Below the pieces are notes generated by a model. That model did not search any database. It was not told where the DNA came from and was given only the letters and a program-made list of their open reading frames with translations. Shown here piece by piece: positions 25,506 to 34,817 of a DNA stretch of 61,854 nt. The stretch is taken from contig CAYLNH010000009.1 in assembly GCA_964384625.1 (NCBI GenBank), positions 1 through 61,854 of the forward strand, read 5' to 3'. This DNA is from CAYLNH01 sp964384625 (GTDB lineage Bacteria; Verrucomicrobiota; Lentisphaeria; JABSQK01). Numbering within the stretch: position 1 is the stretch's first letter; every line of letters begins with the position of its first letter. The translations under genes and the position numbers were made by a program.

Positions 25506-28070
25506 TTATTCGGCGGTGACTACGGCTGACACCTGCTTCCCGGCGCGGACCCGGCGGGCGCGGAAGGAGGTCCTGCCGACACCGTCGATGACGAATTCCT
25601 GCAACGCCAGCCTGCCGCAGATAACCTTGAGCTCCGCCTTCATGCCGGTCTGCAGCGCGGTCAGTGTGCACGTGCCCCAGGCATCGCCGGTCGACCAGAA
25701 GTGGGTGCCCGGTCTGGCGGCGAAGGTCATGGTCGCCGTAACCGCGGAATAGCGGAACCCGGTCAACGCCGGAACGGCGGCCCAACTGGCCATGGCCCGG
25801 GCATAGTGGTGGCCGCATTCGGCTTCGTCGAACGGACTGCGTTTCCTGCCGTCGTAGCGATTGCGGATGTCCTGGATATGCTCGAGGCCCTGTTTCTCCA
25901 TGCCCTCGTAAAGCATGTGCACCGCGGCAGTGTATTCGAAGCCGGTCATGACTTCGTTGAAGTAGGGGAACGGCTGCTTCGGCCGCCCGCCGTGCGGATA
26001 CGTCGCCATCAGCAGCGCGGCTTCGTCACCAAGCACGTAAGAACGCATGTTGTTGAAGTGGTCGTGGAAACTCCGCCGATAATTGTACTTGCGGATACTG
26101 CGCAGTGTCTTGCGGATGTGCGAGCGCTTGAGCAGCTTGCCGAGGCCGCAGACGTCGGCCATATACTGGCCGACAAGCTGATCCACCAGGCAGCCGGGAC
26201 CGAGCTGCAGCACGGGTTTCGTCGCATCCTCGGCGCCCATGCGCATCTGCAGACCGGGGGCCACGGCATCCTTGCCTGGCGCCGGCCGGATCCGATGCTC
26301 GTAGTAGTCGCCGTTAAACAAATTCGCATCCAGCCACTTGCTGCCGTTGTCGAACAGCCCGCGGCAGTCGGCGGCGAAGTCCGCGTCGCCAACGTAACGC
26401 GCCATTTCCTCGGCGGCGCGCAGGGCGCCGAGATACCAGGCGCCCATCTGCGGATTCGGCCCGTAGTATTCGACGTCCATGGTGTTATGCTGACAGCCTT
26501 CCATGACGCCGTCTTTGTCGGCGTCCCAGCCGTTCTCGATCCAGCAGAACTCGACGGCCTTCTTCACCTTCGGCCAGAGCTTGCGCAACCAGTCGTCATC
26601 ACCGCAGAGCTGCCAGTCGCGGTAGATCTTCATGATGCACCCCAGTTGCCCGTCCGCCGCCGCACATGACATCTCGGCGGCGCGTTCCAGCGGCAGGTTG
26701 ACGCGGAAACTCATAAGGCCGTTGTCCCGGGTGGCGTGCAGGAATTCGATGTTGCGCATGGACCGGGACAGGCTGCCGAAGAGGAAGGCCGTCGCCTGTT
26801 CGTAGTTCCACACGTGCGTGCAGCTTCCGTGGCAGCAGCCGCGGCCGTCGCAGCAGCCTTCGAAGCCGAAGAAATGGCCGTCCGGCGTGCGGAAACAGGT
26901 CTGACTGCGCAGGGTGCTTAGATTGAACAGGGCCGCTTCTTTGACCACGTCCGGCAGATCGCTGCGGCAGAAGGCGTTAACGAACTGCAGCGTGCGCTGC
27001 TCCAGTTGCGGCAGGTCGGCGGCGACCCGGGCGGCGACGTCCCAGGCGTCTTTGTACTGGGTCGTGTAGTAGTTGCCGATGGTGTTGTGCTCGACGCACT
27101 TGTCGGCACAACAGCAGTCCTCGGCCGGCTTCGGCGTCCAGGTCTGCCGGTTCGGGAAGTGCCAGGTCAGCAGGAACGTCACGTCTCTGGTGCTCTTGGG
27201 CGGCACTGTGACTTCCACCGCCAGTGATGCCGTCGGGTTGTCGCTCTGTTCCGTGCCGGGCTCCAGCCTGCCGTCTTCGGTGAAATCATCCCAGAAGTCC
27301 AATCTGGCGCCGCCCCAGCGGTCATTGTTCCATCTGGTGCGGTAGGAGATCCTGGTTTTGGCCGTGGTCGTCAGCGCCATGGTGCCCCACTGCTCGGCTT
27401 GGGGATTGACGCCCTTGGAGTCCATGAACAGGCCGGCCAGGTTCTTCCGCCGGCGGAACCGGTTCCGGTTCTTTTTCATGCCGGCGGCAACCGGCTGGCC
27501 GCCCCAGACCGTATTGTGGCTGGAGCCGTCGGCCCCGATGAAATTCGGCAGACTGCCGCAGAGACTGGCGGCAACGCGCCTGGTCGTACGATTGGTCAAA
27601 ACAAACCGCAGGACGGCAACCGGGATGCCGCTGACCTCGGGATCGCCCGGAACGAGCGGGTTGAAGGCCTCGATGTCGACGGCGAGGGGGACGTCGTTGT
27701 CTTTCAGGTGGACCTGGCCGAACGGGTAGGCGGCCGAGAACGAGCAGTCGCGAAACCGCGGCAGCCCGTGCCAGGGCGCCGCACTGCCAGAAGCACCTTC
27801 ATATTCGAATGACTCCAGAGGGCCTTCCAGCAGCCGGGTCACGGCGTCCTCGCCGCTTGCCTTCGCCCGCAGACAGAAAAATGCCGGGCCGCCGACGCCG
27901 GCGGGGTTGAAGCCCTTTGCCGGGCGGTTGACGATCTCCCAGTGGTTCAGGTCGCCGCGGCCGCCCAGAGAAACGGTGCCGGTGCCGATGCCGCCGAGCG
28001 GCAGCGCGATACGCGCCAGATGATCGCTGTCGTAGTGTTTCAATACCGGCCACGTGGTCTTCTTCTTCAT
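25506..28070 (-). CDS. GH116-family beta-glycosidase (GBA2-like)
   Basis: 854 residues in the two-domain GH116 arrangement: an N-terminal beta domain (LPLGGIGTGTVSLGGRGDLNHW, VAVLRFVLTNRT) and a C-terminal (alpha/alpha)6 catalytic barrel with GSCTHVWNYEQATAFLF, DKDGVMEGCQHNTMD and VEYYGPNPQMGAWYL. The Asp in HNTMD corresponds to the family acid/base. Known members cleave beta-glucosides, beta-xylosides or glucosylceramide. No signal peptide is seen, so it probably acts in the cytoplasm on imported oligosaccharides. A Cys-rich insert (FEGCCDGRGCCHGSC) is present. Its ATG overlaps the stop of the LacI regulator, so the two are coupled. Confidence 0.93.
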   Translation of the reverse strand: MKKKTTWPVLKHYDSDHLARIALPLGGIGTGTVSLGGRGDLNHWEIVNRPAKGFNPAGVGGPAFFCLRAKASGEDAVTRLLEGPLESFEYEGASGSAAPWHGLPRFRDCSFSAAYPFGQVHLKDNDVPLAVDIEAFNPLVPGDPEVSGIPVAVLRFVLTNRTTRRVAASLCGSLPNFIGADGSSHNTVWGGQPVAAGMKKNRNRFRRRKNLAGLFMDSKGVNPQAEQWGTMALTTTAKTRISYRTRWNNDRWGGARLDFWDDFTEDGRLEPGTEQSDNPTASLAVEVTVPPKSTRDVTFLLTWHFPNRQTWTPKPAEDCCCADKCVEHNTIGNYYTTQYKDAWDVAARVAADLPQLEQRTLQFVNAFCRSDLPDVVKEAALFNLSTLRSQTCFRTPDGHFFGFEGCCDGRGCCHGSCTHVWNYEQATAFLFGSLSRSMRNIEFLHATRDNGLMSFRVNLPLERAAEMSCAAADGQLGCIMKIYRDWQLCGDDDWLRKLWPKVKKAVEFCWIENGWDADKDGVMEGCQHNTMDVEYYGPNPQMGAWYLGALRAAEEMARYVGDADFAADCRGLFDNGSKWLDANLFNGDYYEHRIRPAPGKDAVAPGLQMRMGAEDATKPVLQLGPGCLVDQLVGQYMADVCGLGKLLKRSHIRKTLRSIRKYNYRRSFHDHFNNMRSYVLGDEAALLMATYPHGGRPKQPFPYFNEVMTGFEYTAAVHMLYEGMEKQGLEHIQDIRNRYDGRKRSPFDEAECGHHYARAMASWAAVPALTGFRYSAVTATMTFAARPGTHFWSTGDAWGTCTLTALQTGMKAELKVICGRLALQEFVIDGVGRTSFRARRVRAGKQVSAVVTAE

Positions 28071-29116
28071 CGTTCTCTTCCTTTATGATCGCCGGCAGCA
28101 AGGCCGACGCGCTGTTGCTCTTGGGGAAGCGTCGAGTCGCGGATGATCAGTTCGGCGCGAACGCCGGTGCGGGTCGGCGTGCCGATGCCGTTCCGGAGAA
28201 TCTGGCTGAAACGCTGCAGCGCGATGCGCCCGATCTCGCCTTTGGACACGCCGATCGTCGTCAACGCCGGCTCCGTCACGGCGACATCGTCGAAGCCGAC
28301 GATCGAGATGTCCTGGGGAATGCGCCGGCCCGCCTCCTGTATCGCCGCCATGGCGCCGACCGCAGTGCGGTCGCTGACGGCGAAGACGGCGGTTGGCGGC
28401 GGTGATGCGGTCAGCAGCTGCTGCATTTCACGGTAGCCTTTGCGTTTTTCACCGGCGGAGCGATAGCGCGGCCGATATCTGGCCGGGCATTTAACCCCGG
28501 CGTCCCGCAGGGCGCGCCGGGCGCCTTCGGCGCGGTCCAGCAGGGTATGGTATTTCGGTGAACCGGGAAGAATGGCAATGCGCTCATGCCCCAGGTCGAG
28601 CAGGTGCTTCGCCGCCATATAGCCGCCGGCGCGGTTGTCGGGCAAGACCGCGTGCACCGGCAGATCCCAGAAATAGTGGTCGACCAGAACCACCGGCAGA
28701 TCACGGGCAAGCATCTGCTCGGCAGCCGCTCGGCTCGCCGTCGATTCGCCGAGGATGATGCAGCCGCGCACCGACTCCAGCTCCAGCTGCGGCAAGGCTT
28801 CGCCCTTCCGGGCGACGGCCAGCAGGACTCCCAGCTTCGCGGCGCGCGCGGCCGTCTCGATGCCTTCGATGATCTCGCCGTAGAAGACTTCTGAGAACGA
28901 CGACAGCGCCGATTGCTCCAGAACCAGGGCGACCAGACCGCCGGCCGGCTCCTGCGGCCGGCGGATGTCCGGCTCGTAGCCCAGCTCCTGCATCGCGGCC
29001 GCTATGCGCCGGCCCGTATCCCGGGCGACGCCGGCCATGCCCCGCATGTACAGCGATACCGTCGACGGCGCGACCTCGGCCGCCCGCGCCACATCGCGAA
29101 TCGTGACTCGTCCCAA
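28067..29116 (-). CDS. LacI-family transcriptional regulator
   Basis: About 349 residues. The N-terminal helix-turn-helix and hinge (VTIRDVARAAEVAPSTVSLY) is followed by a periplasmic-binding-protein-like sensor (VALVLEQSALSSFSEVFYGE, VVLVDHYFWDLPVHAVLPDN, ISIVGFDDVAVTEPALTTI). TTG at 29116 is chosen because AAAGGAG lies just upstream and the DNA-binding motif starts right after; the frame runs to 29137. It is the first gene of a two-gene unit with GH116 (ATGA overlap) and very likely represses it in response to a sugar. Confidence 0.93.
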   Translation of the reverse strand: MGRVTIRDVARAAEVAPSTVSLYMRGMAGVARDTGRRIAAAMQELGYEPDIRRPQEPAGGLVALVLEQSALSSFSEVFYGEIIEGIETAARAAKLGVLLAVARKGEALPQLELESVRGCIILGESTASRAAAEQMLARDLPVVLVDHYFWDLPVHAVLPDNRAGGYMAAKHLLDLGHERIAILPGSPKYHTLLDRAEGARRALRDAGVKCPARYRPRYRSAGEKRKGYREMQQLLTASPPPTAVFAVSDRTAVGAMAAIQEAGRRIPQDISIVGFDDVAVTEPALTTIGVSKGEIGRIALQRFSQILRNGIGTPTRTGVRAELIIRDSTLPQEQQRVGLAAGDHKGRER

Positions 29117-29440
29117 ACCAGACTCCTTTTCAAACAAATTCGAACAAAATCTAACTTATCGAACAAACAAGTCAAGCGGGATTCGCGCTTTTGATCTTCG
29201 GGGCGGACGGATTATCTTACGACAGCGCCGGGGCAAAGACATAAGGGTCGGTGCAGAAATGGATTCACATTTTGCCGGGAGTCGGTTTGGCTTTCAGCAA
29301 GGTATGACTGGACGAGGATAGCGAGCTATCTGAGGAAGGCATAACGCTGCTGAGAGGCGAAGGGGCCCCCGGATTCGGTTAGAATTGCCCCGCACAGAAT
29401 GTGAAGCTATTCTGAAACCGATCCTGAGGTTGGCATTTCG
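29117..29440. other. Intergenic promoter region
   Basis: About 320 bases between divergent genes. It holds the candidate LacI site at 29140-29167 and a 14-base palindrome (GATAGCGAGCTATC) near 29319. No gene is seen. Confidence 0.45.
29140..29167. promoter_or_regulatory. Candidate LacI-family binding region
   Basis: TCGAACAAA occurs at 29140-29148 and 29159-29167, 19 bases apart, in A/T-rich DNA immediately upstream of the LacI start. Position fits autoregulation of the LacI-GH116 unit. The repeats are direct, whereas LacI operators are usually palindromic, so the assignment is weak. Confidence 0.35.
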
Positions 29441-32101
29441 TTGGTACTGCTGAAGAACATATTCGCGTTGTTTGTTCGCGCTGTCCTGTCCCTGCGCTAC
29501 CGCTTTCACTGGAGGGGGCTCGACCGGATCAAGAGCCGCCGGGGCATCCTGTTCCTGCCGAACCACCCGGGCGAACTCGATCCGGTGTTCATCACGGCCC
29601 GACTGTGGCGGCGGTTTCAGCCGCGCGGGGTTGCCGTGGAGGACTTTTTCTATATGCCCGGGGTAAACCTGCTGATGCGGCTGATCAACGGCATCCCGAT
29701 GCCGAATGTCAGTCAAGGAGGCAGCGCCTACCAGCGCAGGCGCGTCGACCAGGCGCTGGATGAGGTGTGTGAATCACTCAAGCGCGGGGAGAACGTGTTG
29801 ATATACCCGGCCGGCCGGATGATGCGCGGCGGCCTTGAGGAGGTGCGCGGAGCGTCGGCCGTACACGACATTCTGCAGCGGGTGCCGGATGCAAACGTTG
29901 TTCTGCTGCGGTCCCGCGGGTTCCTCGGCAGCACCTTTTCCTGGGCTTTGCATCAACGGCGGCCGGACCTCGGCAAAGCGCTGAAGAACGGCATCCTCTG
30001 GACCATCGTCAACCTCTTCCTTTTCAATCCGCGCCGTTCCGTCACGGTGGACGTCGAGGAAGTGACGGACGCAATCCCGCGCGATGCCGACAAGATGACG
30101 TTGAATCGTTGGCTCGAGGACTGGTACAACAAGCCGGGCAAGGAGGAGCTGTCGCTGGTCTCGCTCTGCCGCTGGTGGCGAAAGGTGCCGACGCCGGTGG
30201 AGCCGAAGCAGGCCGGCGCCCGAAGCGATGTCGAAATCGACGACGAGGTCAAACAGAAGGTGACTGCGGAGATCGCGGACATCGCCCGGACAACGCCGGA
30301 CGACGTCACGGAAGGCATGACGCTGACCGGCGACTTGGGGTTTGACTCCTTGAACACCGCCGATCTGATCGGCTGGCTCGAGGAAGAGTTCTTCGTCACC
30401 GACATCGATCCGGCCGATCTGACGACCGTGAAAGACGTGATGGCGGCGGCGGTCGGCGCCGTCAGCACCGACACGGTCGAGGCGCCGACCACGACGCCGA
30501 AAGGTTGGGCGGAGAGCGGCACGCGGCCGGAGCTGGTGCTGCCGGATCCGGACCGCACGATCCAGATGCAGTTCCTTGAAACCTGCGACCGTCATCCCAA
30601 CGCCGTGGCGATTGCGGACGACACGAGCGTTCTGACCTACAAACGCATGAAGCTCGGCGCCTTGATCCTCGCCGAGGTCATCCGGGAACAGATCAAAGAG
30701 GATCGTGTCGGCATCATGCTGCCGGCGACTGCCGGCGCCAACGTCGTCATGATGGCGACGCTGCTGGCGAACAAGGTCCCGGTAATGATCAACTGGACGC
30801 TGGGCGACGCCAACCTGGAACATGTACTCGAGATTTCCGGCATCAGCAGGATCATCACGTCCGGCCGTTTCCTCGATCGCCTTGATCAGCTCAACTTCGA
30901 TATCCTGATGGACTACCTGATCACGATTGAGGAATGGCGACGCGAACAGATCGGCTGGCGGGCCAAGCTGCGCGCGATGCTGCGCGCCGGCAAGTCGCCG
31001 GACGCCGTCTGTCGTTTGTTCGGCTGCGACCGGGTCAAGCCCGACGACATCGGCGTTATCCTGTTCACCAGCGGTTCGGAGTCGCGCCCGAAGGGCGTGC
31101 CGTTGAGCCAGCGGAATATGCTTGCGGATATCCGGGGGGCGGTGCCGTTTGTCGGATTGAAGCCCGATGACTCGCTGCATGCTTTCCTGCCGCCCTTCCA
31201 CAGCTTCGGGTTTATCGTCACCGGCATCTTCCCGATGCTCGCCGGTCTGAAAACCGTGTACTACCCGAATCCGACGGACAGCCGCAAACTGGCGCTCGGC
31301 ATCGCCACCTGGAAAACCACTGCGACCTGCGGCACGCCGACCTTCATTGCCGGTATCCTGCGCGTCGCAACCACGGAACAGCTGCAATCGCTACGCCTCG
31401 TCGTCTGCGGCGCGGAGAAGACGCCCGCGGACCTGTTCAAGGCCGCCGACGACCTCGACATCGAAGTCCTGGAAGGCTACGGCATCACCGAAACCGGCCC
31501 GGTCCTGACGCTGAACGAGACCGGCAAGGACGCGGTCGGCGTCGGCAAACCCATCGGCGGCGTCGAGCTTCGCATTGTCGGCGTTGACGACCGCCGCCCC
31601 CTGGAGACCGGCGAACGCGGCCTCATTCTGGCGCGGGGCCCGAATGTGTTCAGCGGCTATCTGGGCCGCGACTCCAGCGACGCCTTCCAGGAACTGAACG
31701 GCGACCGGTATTACGTCACCGGCGACTTGGGGTTCCTTGACGACCGCGGCTATCTGACCCTGGCCGGCCGGCTCAAACGCTTTGTCAAAGTCGCCGGCGA
31801 AATGGTCAGCCTGCCCGCCATGGAAGCGGCAATCGCGGCCCACTGGCCGAATGAAGAAGGCGTCGTCCGTACGGCCGTCAGCGCTTATGAGGTCGAAGGC
31901 GAACGGCCAACGCTCTGCCTGTTCAGCAGCTTCGAGGTCAGCACCGACGACGTCAACGCCGTACTCAAGGAGGCGGGCTTTGCCAATCTGGTTCGCGTCT
32001 CCAAGGTGATCCGGTTGGATGAGATCCCGATCCTCGGCACCGGCAAGACGGACTACCAGGCGCTCAAGCGGCGGCTGGCCGAAGCCCTCGACCGGGAGTA
32101 A
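29441..32101 (+). CDS. Acyltransferase - acyl carrier protein - acyl-ACP/CoA ligase fusion (Aas-like)
   Basis: 886 residues in three domains. Residues 1-205: PlsC-type acyltransferase with H42 and D47 in LPNHPGELDP and the later IYPAGRMMRGG. Residues about 265-340: acyl carrier domain with the phosphopantetheine Ser303 in LGFDSLNT. Residues about 370-886: AMP-binding ligase with P-loop LFTSGSESRPKG (541-552), EGYGITETGP and YVTGDLGFLDDRGYL. E. coli Aas has the outer two domains only; the embedded ACP is unusual. Likely role: activating fatty acids on its own carrier and transferring them to lysophospholipid or another acceptor. TTG start with GAGGT upstream is moderately certain. No membrane transporter domain is present. 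Confidence 0.92.
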   Translation: MVLLKNIFALFVRAVLSLRYRFHWRGLDRIKSRRGILFLPNHPGELDPVFITARLWRRFQPRGVAVEDFFYMPGVNLLMRLINGIPMPNVSQGGSAYQRRRVDQALDEVCESLKRGENVLIYPAGRMMRGGLEEVRGASAVHDILQRVPDANVVLLRSRGFLGSTFSWALHQRRPDLGKALKNGILWTIVNLFLFNPRRSVTVDVEEVTDAIPRDADKMTLNRWLEDWYNKPGKEELSLVSLCRWWRKVPTPVEPKQAGARSDVEIDDEVKQKVTAEIADIARTTPDDVTEGMTLTGDLGFDSLNTADLIGWLEEEFFVTDIDPADLTTVKDVMAAAVGAVSTDTVEAPTTTPKGWAESGTRPELVLPDPDRTIQMQFLETCDRHPNAVAIADDTSVLTYKRMKLGALILAEVIREQIKEDRVGIMLPATAGANVVMMATLLANKVPVMINWTLGDANLEHVLEISGISRIITSGRFLDRLDQLNFDILMDYLITIEEWRREQIGWRAKLRAMLRAGKSPDAVCRLFGCDRVKPDDIGVILFTSGSESRPKGVPLSQRNMLADIRGAVPFVGLKPDDSLHAFLPPFHSFGFIVTGIFPMLAGLKTVYYPNPTDSRKLALGIATWKTTATCGTPTFIAGILRVATTEQLQSLRLVVCGAEKTPADLFKAADDLDIEVLEGYGITETGPVLTLNETGKDAVGVGKPIGGVELRIVGVDDRRPLETGERGLILARGPNVFSGYLGRDSSDAFQELNGDRYYVTGDLGFLDDRGYLTLAGRLKRFVKVAGEMVSLPAMEAAIAAHWPNEEGVVRTAVSAYEVEGERPTLCLFSSFEVSTDDVNAVLKEAGFANLVRVSKVIRLDEIPILGTGKTDYQALKRRLAEALDRE

Positions 32102-32108
32102 CGAACCG

Positions 32109-32978
32109 GTGAGCCGGACCGATACAGCCGATGTCCTGATTGTCACCGCGCTCCGGGCCGAAGCCCAGCCGCTGATCGAGCACTATGGCTTGAAGCAGGA
32201 CACGGCGATCCCGTACTTGCCGGTGTTCGCCGGGGACCGCATCCGCCTGGCCGTCGGCCGCCCGGGCAAAGCCAAGGGCGCCGTCGCCGCCACCTTCCTC
32301 CTGGCGACCGCGCCATCGTTGGCCAACACGGTCGTGCTGAATGTCGGCGTTGCCGGGTATGCCGGCGACCCGATAACGGACAAGGTCGAGTACGGCGAGG
32401 TCTTCGTTGTCAATCGCATTCGCGATCAGGCCTCCGGCGCGGAGTACTTCCCCGACCTGCTGGTCCGTACAGACTGTCGGGAGACGGCACTGACCACATT
32501 CGACTACGGGGTCGATGCCGGCGCGGCGCCGGACAACCTGCAGGGCCTCGTGGATATGGAAGCGGCCGGCGTGTATCAGGCCGCCGCCACCTTCCTGCCG
32601 CCGCACCGCATTGGCTTCATCAAGGTCGTCTCTGATTTCCTCGAACTGGACAAGCTCAACCTGCCCGGTATCGAAGAACTGATGCGCCGCCGGGTCGATG
32701 CCTGTGGGCGCCTGATCGAAGCCTACGCGGCCATCGACGCGGATCGCCGGGAGGTCCTCAGCGCCGACGACAAGGACCTCCTGGCACAAGTCGTCACAAG
32801 CCTGCGACTGACCGTGACGCAGCAGGAGCAACTGACCGAATGGGCCCGCTGCTGTTGCCTGCGGACCCAGAAACTCCCCGACCTGGCCGCATTCATCGGC
32901 ATCGACGTCAAACAGAAATCCGAAGGAAAGCGACGGTTGGCGCAACTGCGGACGGTTCTGCTCGGCGACGGCGCCTGA
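32109..32978 (+). CDS. Nucleoside phosphorylase/nucleosidase-like protein (MTA/SAH nucleosidase fold)
   Basis: 289 residues. GTG at 32109 has GGGAG upstream and lies eight bases after the preceding stop. The N-terminal two thirds match the phosphorylase/nucleosidase fold: ADVLIVTALRAEAQPLIEHY, VVLNVGVAGYAGDPITDKVEYGEVFVVNRI, and LVDMEAAGVYQAA near the nucleoside site. The last 80 residues are a helical extension (EVLSADDKDLLAQVVTSLRLT) not found in standard MTA/SAH nucleosidases. Followed closely by an SPL-like radical SAM gene, whose reaction yields or consumes SAM products; a link is possible but unproven. Confidence 0.82.
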   Translation: MSRTDTADVLIVTALRAEAQPLIEHYGLKQDTAIPYLPVFAGDRIRLAVGRPGKAKGAVAATFLLATAPSLANTVVLNVGVAGYAGDPITDKVEYGEVFVVNRIRDQASGAEYFPDLLVRTDCRETALTTFDYGVDAGAAPDNLQGLVDMEAAGVYQAAATFLPPHRIGFIKVVSDFLELDKLNLPGIEELMRRRVDACGRLIEAYAAIDADRREVLSADDKDLLAQVVTSLRLTVTQQEQLTEWARCCCLRTQKLPDLAAFIGIDVKQKSEGKRRLAQLRTVLLGDGA

Positions 32979-33028
32979 CGCGGTCGGCCGCGGGCCCGCC
33001 CGGCGCGCCGACGAGACGAACGGCTGGA

Positions 33029-34045
33029 ATGATGCAGAGGCAAAACCGGTTCTCCCACATCTACCTTGAGGAACAGGCGCGAGACAACGCCCTGACGCAA
33101 CGCGTACTGGCGCGATTCCCCGGCGCGGAGATCATCCCGCTCGTCCGCTACCAACAGGTGTTCGGCCGCCCCCGACAGGCCTTCCAGGTCCAGAAACAAA
33201 GCCGAAAGCTGATTCTCGCCGTCAAACCCGACGACTACCTGTACCCCGGGTCCGAGCGCTGTCAGGACTTCGGTTTCGACAACTTCTTCTACACCACGCC
33301 GATGCTGAATTGCCCGCACGACTGCGACTACTGCTATCTGCAGGGGCTGCTGCCGTCGGCAAACCTGGTGATGTTCGTCAATACCGCCGATTTCCTGCAG
33401 GCGACGGCGGCTCAGATCGCGGCCCGTCGGAATCGGAATCAGCCGCTGTATGTCTGCATCTCTTACGACACGGATCTGCTGGCGGTCGAACCGCTGGCCG
33501 GTTACTGCCGGGAGTGGATCGCCTTTGCCGACGGCCGCGACGATCTGGTGCTCGAAATTCGCACGAAGAGCGCCGCCTATCCGGCGATCGCGGACCTGCC
33601 GGCAGTCGACAACGTGATCCTGGCCTGGACGGTGTCGCCGAATGCCGTCCGACAGCGTTACGAACATCACACCCCGCCGTTGGCTGCCCGCCTGCGGGCT
33701 GCCGCCGCCGCCGTTGACGACGGCTGGCCCGTGCGACTCTGCTTCGACCCGGTGCTCGCCGTTCCCGACTGGCGCGAAGTCTATGCCGCACTGGTTGACA
33801 CGGTCTTTGCGCAGGTGGCGGCCGACCGGCTTCGCGACGTCTCCATCGGTTCTTTCCGGATGGCGAAAGTGCAGTTCGACCGAATCCGCAAGGACCGCCC
33901 GGACTGTGACCTCTACCACGGCAATACCGTTGTCGACGGCGCTGCAGTGGGCTATTCGAACGCTTTGCGGAAGCGGATTGTCAATCGGTTGAAGGAGCTG
34001 GTGGGCCGCTTTCTGCCGGCGAACAGGATTGCCTGCAGCGAGTAA
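33029..34045 (+). CDS. Spore-photoproduct-lyase-like radical SAM protein
   Basis: About 338 residues. The 4Fe-4S motif CPHDCDYCYLQG uses C95, C99 and C102; the spacing CxxxCxxC and the following YLQG, together with DNFFYTTPMLNC, are typical of the SPL family. Other SPL-like features are SYDTDLLAVEPLAG, LEIRTKSAAY and the C-terminal IGSFRMAKVQFDRI. True SPL repairs the thymine spore photoproduct; in non-sporulating bacteria the substrate of these homologues is uncertain, possibly DNA photodamage. Start is ATG 33029 or the adjacent ATG 33032, both with a weak Shine-Dalgarno. Confidence 0.87.
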   Translation: MMQRQNRFSHIYLEEQARDNALTQRVLARFPGAEIIPLVRYQQVFGRPRQAFQVQKQSRKLILAVKPDDYLYPGSERCQDFGFDNFFYTTPMLNCPHDCDYCYLQGLLPSANLVMFVNTADFLQATAAQIAARRNRNQPLYVCISYDTDLLAVEPLAGYCREWIAFADGRDDLVLEIRTKSAAYPAIADLPAVDNVILAWTVSPNAVRQRYEHHTPPLAARLRAAAAAVDDGWPVRLCFDPVLAVPDWREVYAALVDTVFAQVAADRLRDVSIGSFRMAKVQFDRIRKDRPDCDLYHGNTVVDGAAVGYSNALRKRIVNRLKELVGRFLPANRIACSE

Positions 34046-34067
34046 CTCCGCCTCCGCCGGCCCCGAT

Positions 34068-34817
34068 TCAGGGCTGACCTCCTGCCTGGCTCCGAAGCGC
34101 CAGCCAGACCGCGGCCAGGCGGCGGCCCAGAAGGAGTTGGCCCGGCGTGGTGTAGTGCAGATTGTCGCCGGTCGGCAGGTCATCCGTATCCACCCACCCG
34201 GCGTACGGATCCTGAACGGTGACATAGACCTGGGCGTCGCGCACGATCGTGCGGTAGGCGTGCTGGTGCCGCAAGCTCGACAGGTTGACCATGCGCGGGC
34301 TGACGCGGCCGAGAACGAACGGCAACTCCGCCGTGCCGGTATCCTGGCGCAAGGCCGCGAGCAAGCCGGCCAGATTGTCTTCGTAAGCGTGGGCCATGAA
34401 GCTGAAGACCGAATCGCGCTCGCCCTGCACCCAGAGGACGCCGGCGACGTCAATCTCATCGTCCTCGAACTCCTCGCAGAGCTGCGTCAGGGCTGCCAGC
34501 AACTGCGGATAGAGCGGGCCGCGGTACTCATCCTTCTCTTCGTCCTTCGAGACGCCGTCGGGATTCCAGTCGTAGAACAGATTGGCGCCGCCGCGCGCGT
34601 GTTTGCAGAGCACGACATCGGTAATGCCGGCGTTGGCGACGGCGTGGGCAAAGCCCACTTCCGGGCCGAATGTCTCGCGCCAGATCAACGCGCGGAACTC
34701 GCCGTCCTCGAACAGCCGAATCCCGGCCGGAGCGGACTGATAAGCGTCCGGCAACTCCGCGCTGACCCCGGCCCCCGCCATGTTCGATTGTCCGGCCAGC
34801 AACACGATCTTCGGCAT
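34068..34817 (-). CDS. SASA-family carbohydrate esterase (SGNH hydrolase)
   Basis: 249 residues; AAGGAG lies eight bases before the ATG at 34817. It opens with the block-I motif MPKIVLLAGQSNMAGAG, in which Ser11 or so is the nucleophile, has the central VLWVQGERDSVF (usual form WxQGExD), and the C-terminal DNLHYTTPGQ supplying the Asp-x-x-His pair. Sialate O-acetylesterase and acetylxylan esterase (CE6) families share this layout. No signal peptide is seen, so it would act on imported acetylated sugars. It lies downstream of a sulfatase gene on the same strand, about 500 bases away. Confidence 0.9.
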   Translation of the reverse strand: MPKIVLLAGQSNMAGAGVSAELPDAYQSAPAGIRLFEDGEFRALIWRETFGPEVGFAHAVANAGITDVVLCKHARGGANLFYDWNPDGVSKDEEKDEYRGPLYPQLLAALTQLCEEFEDDEIDVAGVLWVQGERDSVFSFMAHAYEDNLAGLLAALRQDTGTAELPFVLGRVSPRMVNLSSLRHQHAYRTIVRDAQVYVTVQDPYAGWVDTDDLPTGDNLHYTTPGQLLLGRRLAAVWLALRSQAGGQP

